NCBI GenBank assembly: GCA_023412765.1
Contig: JAEZBX010000236.1
Location: 1-7,027, forward strand
Direction of reading: 5' to 3'
DNA length: 7,027 bases
Origin: Bacteroidota bacterium
GTDB taxonomy: Bacteria; Bacteroidota; Bacteroidia; Cytophagales; Cyclobacteriaceae
A model generated the notes under the pieces. The model saw only the letters and a program-made list of their open reading frames with translations, searched no databases and was not told the DNA's origin. This document shows positions 1 through 5,661 of the stretch, piece by piece (the stretch's first letter is position 1; every line of letters starts with the position of its first letter). The position numbers and the translations under genes were made by a program.

Positions 1-33
1 AAGTCGCGGTCAACATCAATAAATCATCTTACC

Positions 34-2451
34 ATGTACAAGAATTATTTTACCATCGCGTGGAGAAACATGGAGTTTCAAAGGTTTTACTCGTTCATCA
101 AAATAGGAGGGTTCGCGCTTGGATTAGCGACATGTATCGTGATCGCGCTGTTTATACGGCATGAACTAAGTTACGATAAGCACTACAAGGACATAGATAA
201 TATCTATCGGCTTTACAGCGAAGAGTCCGGCCCCGATGGAGGCAAGTGGACTGCATTCCCGGCGCCACTGGCGTCACTTGTGAAAGAAAACTTTCCCGAG
301 GTTGAAATGGCAGCGCGGCTAATTCCGTACAAGTGGTATAATGCGGGACAAAATCTTGTAAGGCGTGACGACCAACTTGAAAATACTTACGAAGAGGGAT
401 TTGCTTACGCTGACAACGCCCTGCTGGAGATATTGGAAATTCCAATGATCTATGGGTCACAATCTAGTGCGTTACTGCAGCCTAATACCATCGTCATTTC
501 AAAAGAAAAAGCAGATAAATACTTTCCCGGCGAAGATCCCATAGGAAAGGTTTTAGTATTGAACAATGAAAGAGACGCTAGCTATACTGTTGGCGGCGTT
601 ATGGAAGATTTCAAGCCGACATCGCACCTACAGGTTGATTTTTTTCTGACGCTATCTGGCAAGCAATTCTGGCAAGGCGAACAAACGAGTTGGTGCTGCT
701 GGAACTATAACCCTTATATAAAATTAAAGCCGGGTACAGATTATAAAGCTTTTGAATCTAAGCTTCAGTCACTGAAGAAAGTCTATATCGATTACCTGAT
801 CAAAGAGAAGAATCAGTCTGTTGATGACGTACGAAAATACTATTCATTCCGTGTTCAGCCGGTCAAAGATATATATCTTCATTCAAATGAGATCCATGAT
901 ATTATTCCTCACGGGGATATACGTTACATCTGGATGTTTGGAGGAATTGCTGTTTTTATACTGGCGCTGGCATGCATCAATTTTGTAAATCTGTCGACTG
1001 CGAAGTCTGCTAACAGAGCGAAAGAAGTCGGCTTAAGGAAAGTTGTTGGATCAAACAGATCCGCCCTCATAAATCAGTTTTTGAGCGAAGCTATACTGTA
1101 CAGCCTGGTCTCCTTTGTGCTGGCAATCGTTATCCTTTCTCTAACTCTTCCTTTTTTCAATGAGCTGGCAGGTAAAGATATGGTTGTGCCTTGGGGAGAG
1201 TGGTGGTTTTTTCCGTTGTTATTAGGCGTCTTAATATTTGTTGGTATGACTGCAGGGTTATACCCTTCATTTTACCTTTCTTCATTCAAACCTATAGATG
1301 TGTTGAAGGGCAGTGTTGCAAGGGGAATGAAAAACTCAAACCTCAGAAGCACTCTGGTGGTTTTTCAATTCACAGCATCGATTGTCCTTATCATCGGCAC
1401 GTTTGTGATTTATCAGCAGATGAACTTCATCCTTACTACGAAAATTGGTTATGACAAGGAACAGGTATTGATGATAGATGGAATAGAAACGCTAAAGGAT
1501 CAACAACCGACGTTCAAAGAAGAACTATTGAAATTATCTGGAGTTGAAAACGTGACACTTACACAATATTTTCCAGTGGCTGGAACAAAACGTGACCAGA
1601 ATCAATTTTGGCGCGATGGTAAGTCACAGGAAGAGAAGAGTAATGGCGCTCAGGCCTGGTGGGTCGATGAAGATTATATCCAAACGATGGGAATGAAAAT
1701 CGTTCAAGGAAGGAACTTTCAAAAAGAGTTTGCTTCCGACTCAAGTTCGATCATCATAAATGAGGCGATGGCCAAAAGATTTGGCTTTGAGAATCCTGTC
1801 GGTGAAAGAATTATGAACTGGCGGACCTGGACCATCGTCGGTGTTGTTGAGGATTTTCATTTCGGCAACATGAAGGAAGAAATCGGACCCCTTTGCTTTA
1901 TGCGCGGTGACCGAGGCAGTATCGCTGCAGTTAAGCTCAATACAGATGATATGCAAGGTGCTATTTCAAACGTTTCGACCGTATGGAAAAAGTTCTTACC
2001 TCACCAGCCGATTCGATATTCATTTCTGGACGAGAGCTATGCGCGGATGTATGACGACGTAAGGCGTACAGGAAACATTTTTGCCAGCTTCGCCGTACTT
2101 GCAATTATCGTCGCATGCCTGGGGTTATTCGCGTTATCATCTTTTATGGTTGAACAAAGGCGGAAAGAGATTAGTATTAGGCTGGTACTTGGAGCTTCCC
2201 TGCAGAATATTTTTCGCTTGCTAACAAGTCATTTTATGAAGCTTGTATTCATTTCACTAGTACTAGCTGTTCCGTTGGCGTGGTATGGAATGCAACAATG
2301 GCTGGCAGAATATGAATACAAGATTTCAATGGGGTGGGATATATTCATTCTTGCCGGGTTACTATCAATGGTCATTGCATTATCCACCGTTAGCTACCAG
2401 GCTTTGCGCGCTGCGCTCGCCAATCCTGCGAACAACCTGAGAAATGAATAG
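34..2451 (+). CDS. ABC transporter permease, FtsX/MacB type (805 aa)
   Basis: Inner-membrane permease of the large Bacteroidota FtsX/MacB family, which works with a separate ATPase; members are usually annotated as macrolide, antimicrobial-peptide or lipoprotein exporters, but the substrate here is unknown. The N-terminus (MYKNYFTIAWRN) is family-typical. A first membrane helix at about residues 21-43 precedes a MacB-like periplasmic domain (about 44-295) and a first FtsX block with helices near 299-320, 355-375 and 395-415. A further helix at 440-461 begins the second half, with another periplasmic domain (about 462-682) and a second FtsX block near 683-703, 727-750 and 769-790. The cytoplasmic coupling motif occurs twice, RAKEVGLRKVVG near 328-339 and RRKEISIRLVLG near 709-720. 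The length is normal for the family. No ATPase gene lies in the window. The ATG at 34 has no Shine-Dalgarno sequence. The tail NPANNLRNE departs slightly from the common NPVKxLRxE ending. The family call is firm; the substrate is not inferable. Confidence 0.95.
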   Translation: MYKNYFTIAWRNMEFQRFYSFIKIGGFALGLATCIVIALFIRHELSYDKHYKDIDNIYRLYSEESGPDGGKWTAFPAPLASLVKENFPEVEMAARLIPYKWYNAGQNLVRRDDQLENTYEEGFAYADNALLEILEIPMIYGSQSSALLQPNTIVISKEKADKYFPGEDPIGKVLVLNNERDASYTVGGVMEDFKPTSHLQVDFFLTLSGKQFWQGEQTSWCCWNYNPYIKLKPGTDYKAFESKLQSLKKVYIDYLIKEKNQSVDDVRKYYSFRVQPVKDIYLHSNEIHDIIPHGDIRYIWMFGGIAVFILALACINFVNLSTAKSANRAKEVGLRKVVGSNRSALINQFLSEAILYSLVSFVLAIVILSLTLPFFNELAGKDMVVPWGEWWFFPLLLGVLIFVGMTAGLYPSFYLSSFKPIDVLKGSVARGMKNSNLRSTLVVFQFTASIVLIIGTFVIYQQMNFILTTKIGYDKEQVLMIDGIETLKDQQPTFKEELLKLSGVENVTLTQYFPVAGTKRDQNQFWRDGKSQEEKSNGAQAWWVDEDYIQTMGMKIVQGRNFQKEFASDSSSIIINEAMAKRFGFENPVGERIMNWRTWTIVGVVEDFHFGNMKEEIGPLCFMRGDRGSIAAVKLNTDDMQGAISNVSTVWKKFLPHQPIRYSFLDESYARMYDDVRRTGNIFASFAVLAIIVACLGLFALSSFMVEQRRKEISIRLVLGASLQNIFRLLTSHFMKLVFISLVLAVPLAWYGMQQWLAEYEYKISMGWDIFILAGLLSMVIALSTVSYQALRAALANPANNLRNE

Positions 2452-2490
2452 GTGTTTAGTGTTTAGGTGTTTAGGTGTTTGAGTGTTTAA
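2452..2490 (+). repeat. Left arm of inverted 8-bp tandem array
   Basis: About five tandem copies of GTGTTTAG and variants (one copy is 7 bp; the last two end in GA and AA) begin on the base immediately after the permease stop codon. The arm is the reverse complement of the array at 2594-2681, about 103 bp away. Because the unit is 8 bp and contains TAG, TGA or TAA, the array carries stops in all three frames. Confidence 0.9.
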
Positions 2491-2593
2491 GTCGCTCGAG
2501 CCACGGACGTGAAAACAAATTATATGTTAGAGATTTTAATCTGGCTTGAAGCAAATCAAAATATTACATCCTTCTGTCGCTTCTTGCAGTGGA

Positions 2594-2681
2594 ACTTAAA
2601 CACTTAAACACTTAGACACTTAGACACTTAAACACTTAGACACTTAAACACTTAGACACTTAAACACCTAAACACTCAAAC
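2594..2681 (+). repeat. Right arm of inverted 8-bp tandem array (11 copies)
   Basis: Eleven uninterrupted 8-bp units. The first nine alternate irregularly between ACTTAAAC and ACTTAGAC; the last two are ACCTAAAC and ACTCAAAC. The array ends five bases before the stop codon (2686-2688) of the minus-strand gene. The last three units are nearly the reverse complement of the left arm's last three units, so a long hairpin is possible. The copy number looks prone to change by slippage. Confidence 0.93.
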
Positions 2682-2685
2682 ACAT

Positions 2686-3711
2686 TTAAAATCCAGTAAT
2701 ATTCCTCGCAGTTCCCGTCGCCATATCCAGCATATACAAATCGTGAGCAGAGCGACGCGAACCAATAAAGGGTGCGAGTAATCCTCCGGAAGTTCCTGTA
2801 CTTGAATACGCCTGCGCAACACTATCGGAAGTACCTGAGAACTTTGAGGGACCGTTAAAGTAGAATGTATCGTTACGCCGGATAAGTTCATGAAATGAAT
2901 TGTGATAAAGGATATACACTTTATTCCCGCGAGCATAGCCATAGAGGTTTGGAACTTGCTTGACTGCATTGCCGCAGGTTATAGACGCGGGATATTCGGG
3001 ATCGACATCACAATTTATGCTGATAGAGGGTTCATTGTTAATGAACTCTTCGTACGAAGCATAATAACCATCCTTGATACGTCTCTCTGTGAGAATAGGC
3101 ATACTAAGAGGCTCACGTAAGACTAAATATGGATCAAGCAATTCTTCTTTTGTAAATGCCATCTCCGGCTTCGCTTCATGTTGTTGATTGCTGAAAACGA
3201 TGAACGCATCTTCTAAGGTCCTTACCAGGTTTTCTGTCTGCTTGTAAGTAACACCTAAACCTTCAGGTTCCGCAGACGTGAATACACTTGTGATATAATA
3301 ATAATGACCTTCAAAGGGAACAAAAAAATCGATGCTCACTTCCGCCTTACCTGATTCCGTAAAGAGAGTTGTATATTCTGAAATCTTTAGAACAGTAAAC
3401 CGTATAGCGAGACCTCGATCAGCGGAGTAAAGCCCAGAATTTTTTATGAGATCTTCGATCTCAGTCATCCCAGGTTTTTCAAATACGACAAACCTGGGAC
3501 GGTTATTCAAACCAGTTTGTACCACACCCAAAGTTTTATTGTCTTTTCTCGCATCAAAAATCTCTGAAACCGAAAATGTAATTTCATCTGCGTTAAGCAG
3601 GTAGTCGTCAAGCGACATAACATAAAGTTTCTGAGCATTTGCACTGAAAAATGTGACAAAAAAAAGGATAGCAAGCAATGCTATCCCACGGTTTCGGCTG
3701 CGGCAATTCAT
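2686..3711 (-). CDS. Secreted protein of unknown function (341 aa)
   Basis: I do not recognise a named family. Residues 1-26 form a clear Sec signal peptide: basic start (NCRSRNR), hydrophobic core (IALLAILFFVTFF) and a SANA-Q cleavage site. There is no lipobox cysteine, so the product is probably periplasmic or released. Residues about 27-175 look like an alpha/beta domain, with FDARKDNKTLGVVQTG at 52-67 and a strand-like stretch near 122-145. This pattern vaguely recalls YajG-like envelope proteins, but that is weak. The C-terminal part has IKDGYYASYEEFINNEPSI at 212-230 and LYGYARGNKVYI at 256-267, phrases that recur, from memory, in Bacteroidota hypothetical proteins (K-G-Y-x-x-F-E-E-F-x-N-N-x-P-S). 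C234 and C246 could form a disulfide. The start is chosen because it gives a complete signal peptide. The gene is monocistronic here and convergent with the permease. Confidence 0.88.
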   Translation of the reverse strand: MNCRSRNRGIALLAILFFVTFFSANAQKLYVMSLDDYLLNADEITFSVSEIFDARKDNKTLGVVQTGLNNRPRFVVFEKPGMTEIEDLIKNSGLYSADRGLAIRFTVLKISEYTTLFTESGKAEVSIDFFVPFEGHYYYITSVFTSAEPEGLGVTYKQTENLVRTLEDAFIVFSNQQHEAKPEMAFTKEELLDPYLVLREPLSMPILTERRIKDGYYASYEEFINNEPSISINCDVDPEYPASITCGNAVKQVPNLYGYARGNKVYILYHNSFHELIRRNDTFYFNGPSKFSGTSDSVAQAYSSTGTSGGLLAPFIGSRRSAHDLYMLDMATGTARNITGF

Positions 3712-3803
3712 AGTGGTTAGGGTTGAAAGTGGTGTGGATTTAAGGATCCACGTTAACTATAGAACAATTGCTTAAATCTAGGTGCGATGCGCAAGCCGCA
3801 ACA

Positions 3804-3947
3804 ATGACGAAAGTTGTGAAAGTCGGAGAGTTAAATCATGGGGGGCAATACCGTTTTGGAATTTTTTCCCAAAACAGTTAGTGAGGTTTCAATATTGAGA
3901 GAAGCGGGGGCGTCAGGTCCTTGACAAAGTTGTTACCGAATAGTTCA
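3804..3947 (+). repeat. Degenerate direct repeat, copy 1
   Basis: This segment aligns with 4319-4463 at a constant offset of 515 bp through its best-conserved part. Shared blocks are GAGTTAAATCAT (3828-3839) and TTTTGGAATTTT (3854-3865), each starting 26 bp apart in both copies, and later ATAGTTCA (3940-3947, offset 516). Read from the ATG at 3804, the frame gives a 25-codon peptide containing GELNHGGQYRFGIFSQNS before a stop at 3879. A 7-bp stem (GTTTTGG at 3853-3859, CCAAAAC at 3869-3875) lies inside this copy. The middle of the repeat (about 3880-3935) aligns poorly. Confidence 0.6.
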
Positions 3948-4117
3948 TTACAGAGATGGGAATGAGTTATATCTGGACGCGTGTTGAGGAATAAATCAAC
4001 AGTATGGCTAACGCGCCCCTCGAAGAATTTAGGTCAGTCTTTTTCCTTAGATCAATTACCTCACGATATAATTAATCGCGGACACACTGTTGTTCAAATA
4101 TCCTCCTGTGAAAATAA

Positions 4118-4303
4118 TTAGAATATCATTCTATAAACAATGTATAGTTTATAGGCATTTGTATTCAATGCAGCAAGCGCGAACGCGAATGCAATCAATG
4201 CTTTCTCAGCAATTTGGCGACGGAGATTCATAAAGATTGTGGTTTTATGAAACATGATACCCATTAATGATTCAGCTAATACAATGCCTAAAAATAATAG
4301 AGC
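4118..4303 (-). pseudogene. Possible membrane-protein remnant or small membrane ORF
   Basis: A 61-codon open stretch on the minus strand ends in TAA at 4118-4120 and is preceded by an in-frame stop at 4304-4306. It reads as two hydrophobic segments, ALLFLGIVLAESLMGIMF and KALIAFAFALAALNT, joined by a basic loop (HKTTIFMNLRRQIAEK), and ends with YKLYIVYRMIF. Possible ATG starts are at 4264 (48 aa), 4255 (45 aa) and 4231 (37 aa); none has a ribosome binding site or a recognisable promoter. Hydrophobicity continues upstream of every ATG, which favours the end of a decayed multi-helix protein over an intact small gene. An 8-bp inverted repeat (CTATAAAC at 4131-4138, GTTTATAG at 4147-4154) lies near its 3' end. 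I do not recognise the family. Confidence 0.35.
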
Positions 4304-4318
4304 TTATACGGTGGGTAA

Positions 4319-4463
4319 ATGATAAAGGTTATGCCCTGTGAAGAGTTAAATCATCGCTAACGATTTCTTTTTGGAATTTTGTCCCAGAATTGGTTTACGT
4401 TATTGGGCAGGTGAAGTCCGGGACGTTATTTTCAGCATTGATTTGACTGTGTACGATAGTTCA
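4319..4463 (+). repeat. Degenerate direct repeat, copy 2
   Basis: Partner of 3804-3947. The matching blocks are GAGTTAAATCAT at 4343-4354, TTTTGGAATTTT at 4369-4380 and ATAGTTCA at 4456-4463. In the frame from the ATG at 4319 the translation contains EELNH, then an in-frame stop at 4358, then FGILSQNW, paralleling ELNH and FGIFSQN in copy 1. Several differences in the FGIxSQN part are at third codon positions and leave Q and N unchanged. That hints both copies descend from a coding sequence, but the evidence is short. Confidence 0.6.
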
Positions 4464-4473
4464 GCGAGTGCCG

Positions 4474-4490
4474 CGGATAACGGATAACGG
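4474..4490 (+). repeat. Short 7-bp tandem array (CGGATAA, about 2.4 copies)
   Basis: Two full CGGATAA units plus CGG lie four bases beyond the stop codon (4495-4497) of the minus-strand membrane-protein gene. The unit is the same as in the inverted arrays at 5559-5588 and 5631-5660. Here only one arm is present: I see no facing CGTTATC array in the adjacent non-coding DNA. Confidence 0.75.
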
Positions 4491-4494
4491 CTAG

Positions 4495-4980
4495 CTAGGC
4501 GCTTGACGACCAGGATTCAGAAACCTTGTAATATGATTTGCTTAGCATGGCGAAAACGATAATTACTTGCGCCAATTCAAGAAACACCCTTACCCAATTG
4601 GTGTCTGTAATCTTTTGCATCAGTGCGACGTTTTTTCCTGCGCTTAATTCGTAATTCCATGGCGCCTGAAAGAATGCAGTTAAAAGAAGATCCAGCACAA
4701 GACAAACCAGTGACATCCATACAAGAGTGGCGGAAACATGCTGTGGTCTGAACCATATCAACACAATATTCAAAATTGTGATCAGCAAAAATGGAAATAC
4801 GCTTACAGGTAGAATTGCAGATTCAAGCAATTTATGATAAGCAACAAATTCAGCTGTTCCTACAAGATAGCGCGAAGGATACAATAGAAAATAATCTATC
4901 ATTGCCGTCCCACAACTATAGAAGGACAACAGCGAAAAAGTAAGCAATAACAGAAGTGAGAAGCGATCCCGGTTTGACAT
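4495..4980 (-). CDS. Four-helix membrane protein of unknown function (161 aa)
   Basis: Small integral membrane protein with helices at about residues 8-28, 55-77, 83-104 and 129-147, counted from the chosen start. Features that look conserved in kind are D29, YHK at 48-50, P58, FFQAPWN at 103-109 and WVR at 129-131. The four-helix plan with a W-x-R near the last helix resembles DUF1772-like and related small membrane proteins, but I cannot make a firm assignment. I place the start at the ATG at 4980 (MSNRDRFS), which opens directly into the first helix. An in-frame ATG at 5043 would add 21 residues lacking any domain character and would run into the spacer that holds the permease-tail relic. 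The A-rich stretch CAAAAAATAACCAT before 4980 suits Bacteroidota initiation. A short CGGATAA array follows the stop. The gene may be the distal member of a minus-strand group with the DUF1801 and AlkD genes, though the 159-bp gap makes that uncertain. Confidence 0.8.
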   Translation of the reverse strand: MSNRDRFSLLLLLTFSLLSFYSCGTAMIDYFLLYPSRYLVGTAEFVAYHKLLESAILPVSVFPFLLITILNIVLIWFRPQHVSATLVWMSLVCLVLDLLLTAFFQAPWNYELSAGKNVALMQKITDTNWVRVFLELAQVIIVFAMLSKSYYKVSESWSSSA

Positions 4981-5083
4981 ATGGTTATTTTTTGACAAAG
5001 ATGCGGGATAGACTGCTCGCAGGCCATAGCACTTTAGGATCAAAGAATATAACGCGCAGCCGGAAAAATGATAAGAAATGGAG

Positions 5084-5131
5084 TTACTCGCTTTTTAGAT
5101 TTTTCACAGGGTTCTCGCGAGCACGAAGGGT
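5084..5131 (-). pseudogene. Relic of the 3' end of an FtsX-type ABC permease
   Basis: On the minus strand this stretch reads TLRARENPVKNLKSE followed by TAA (5084-5086). That is the characteristic C-terminus of Bacteroidota FtsX/MacB permeases (ALRAAxxNPVKxLRxE-stop); the intact permease in this window ends in LRAALANPANNLRNE. The natural stop codon is in the expected place. Upstream the frame loses similarity at once and runs into the stop-codon region of the DUF1801 gene (TAG at 5140-5142), so only about 15 codons survive. This looks like the scar left when a permease gene was deleted or when the DUF1801 gene was joined to its tail. It is not expressed as an independent gene. The match is short, but its sequence and its stop position together make chance unlikely. 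Confidence 0.65.
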
Positions 5132-5139
5132 TGTGCCAG

Positions 5140-5526
5140 CTAGCTCTTTGTTGCAACCTTCTTCTTACTTTTTGATTTTTCAAGATTTTGTGCGACGCGG
5201 TATTTCACAATTTTCGTCACAAGGCTTAAGGGTAGTGGCTTATCAAACGGGAATTGCAGCGTGCCTTTTCCGGCTTCATAGGGGGCAATCTCTTTTTTGA
5301 AAGCTTCAATTCCCGAAGGAGCAGGGTAGAAGCCGATATGATTTTTAAAACCGGCAAAGTGAACAAGGTTGCCATTGAGTATGAACGTAGGAATTGCGTA
5401 GCGAATAGCTTCCTCAGCTTCTGGTGCGGCCTTGGCAATTGTTGCGCGCATTTGCTTCAACAGTTTTTGAACCTTCTCCGGGAATGCTTCAATGTACTCG
5501 TCGATGTTGTTAACTGCAGTTTTCAT
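5140..5526 (-). CDS. DUF1801 / YdhG-like protein (128 aa)
   Basis: Small cytoplasmic protein of the DUF1801 (YdhG-like) family, whose frataxin-like fold has led to suggestions of iron handling; the role is not established. Family features are visible in order: an N-terminal helical part with IDEYIEAFPEKVQ (8-20) and MRATIAKAAPEAEEAIRY (26-43), then YAIPTF at 43-48, HFAGFKNHIGFYP at 56-68, GKGTLQFPFDKPLP at 87-100 and a final helix near 101-116. The last residues are lysine-rich (KSKSKKK), as is common in this family. Length is normal. The ATG at 5524-5526 follows an A-rich leader (AAAAATCAAAAAATC) without a Shine-Dalgarno sequence. Upstream lies the AlkD-family gene on the same strand, separated by an inverted repeat array. 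Immediately downstream of the stop is a permease-tail relic, which suggests a rearrangement junction at the 3' edge of this gene. Confidence 0.92.
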   Translation of the reverse strand: MKTAVNNIDEYIEAFPEKVQKLLKQMRATIAKAAPEAEEAIRYAIPTFILNGNLVHFAGFKNHIGFYPAPSGIEAFKKEIAPYEAGKGTLQFPFDKPLPLSLVTKIVKYRVAQNLEKSKSKKKVATKS

Positions 5527-5558
5527 GATTTTTTGATTTTTAGGAGTATTTTCTTTTT

Positions 5559-5588
5559 CGTTATCCGTTATCAGTTATCCGTTATCCG
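5559..5588 (+). repeat. Left arm of inverted 7-bp tandem array (CGTTATC)
   Basis: Four copies of CGTTATC (the third begins with A) plus a terminal CG, 30 bp in total. The reverse complement of the right arm at 5631-5660 matches it at 26 of 30 positions. It lies about 32 bp upstream of the DUF1801 start codon, so its transcript would sit in that gene's leader. Confidence 0.9.
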
Positions 5589-5630
5589 AACGCTCCGATC
5601 CTTATTTAATGCTTTAATTCCAATGAACCA

Positions 5631-5660
5631 CGATTAACGGATAACGGATAACGAATAACG
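5631..5660 (+). repeat. Right arm of inverted 7-bp tandem array (CGGATAA)
   Basis: Four 7-bp units (CGATTAA, CGGATAA, CGGATAA, CGAATAA) plus CG, 30 bp, ending one base before the stop codon of the AlkD-family gene (5662-5664). With the left arm it can form a 30-bp imperfect stem around a 42-nt loop (5589-5630). Confidence 0.9.
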
Positions 5661-5661
5661 T

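Larger units (their letters stand above)
2452..2683. terminator. Possible bidirectional terminator hairpin between convergent genes
   Basis: The two facing 8-bp arrays fill the whole gap between two convergent genes and can pair in several registers, with an apical loop of about 103 nt (2491-2593). The placement suits a bidirectional transcription terminator. There is no GC-rich stem with a T-run as in a classical intrinsic terminator, so the function is inferred from position and symmetry only. The 103-bp spacer itself shows no gene. Confidence 0.4.
3712..4494. other. Long gene-poor region with decayed sequences
   Basis: This 783-bp interval contains no full-length gene on either strand. 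It does hold the upstream region of the secreted-protein gene, the two copies of a degenerate direct repeat, a hydrophobic small open frame on the minus strand (4118-4303) and a short CGGATAA array. A small palindrome (GTGGAT at 3734-3739, ATCCAC at 3746-3751) lies in the leader of the secreted-protein gene. I found no exact TAnnTTTG promoter match for that gene. The density of broken, gene-like pieces suggests a site of gene decay rather than a large regulatory region; this is inference. Confidence 0.6.
5559..5660 (-). terminator. Possible terminator or attenuator hairpin between AlkD and DUF1801 genes
   Basis: The paired 7-bp arrays form a strong potential hairpin directly after the AlkD-family stop codon and before the DUF1801 start. 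In the minus-strand transcript the distal arm is followed by an A-rich leader rather than a T-run, so a classical intrinsic terminator is not supported. It could terminate, attenuate, protect the upstream mRNA end or have no role. Confidence 0.35.

Noticed and set aside
2491..2593. The spacer between the 8-bp arrays as a small gene or RNA
   Set aside because: I see no open frame with a plausible start, no promoter box and no recognisable structure in its 103 bp.
2594..2681. CRISPR-like repetition
   Set aside because: The units are 8 bp with no spacers between them, so this is a simple tandem array and not a CRISPR array.
3734..3751. GTGGAT/ATCCAC palindrome upstream of the secreted-protein gene
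   Set aside because: A 6-bp stem with a 6-nt loop is too short to call an operator or riboswitch without further support.
3853..3875. GTTTTGG/CCAAAAC hairpin as an intrinsic terminator
   Set aside because: It has no T-run after the stem and no gene ends just upstream; it is better explained as part of repeat copy 1, and the stem is not conserved in copy 2.
4131..4154. 8-bp inverted repeat CTATAAAC/GTTTATAG as an operator
   Set aside because: AT-rich inverted repeats of this size occur by chance, and no gene start lies next to it to regulate.
4981..5043. Upstream ATG at 5043 as the start of the membrane protein
   Set aside because: The extra 21 residues have no domain character and precede a much better start that leads directly into the first helix.
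5254..5637. A 127-codon open frame on the plus strand
   Set aside because: It lies antisense to most of the DUF1801 gene and runs through the inverted array; its protein has no recognisable family, whereas the minus-strand DUF1801 match is clear.
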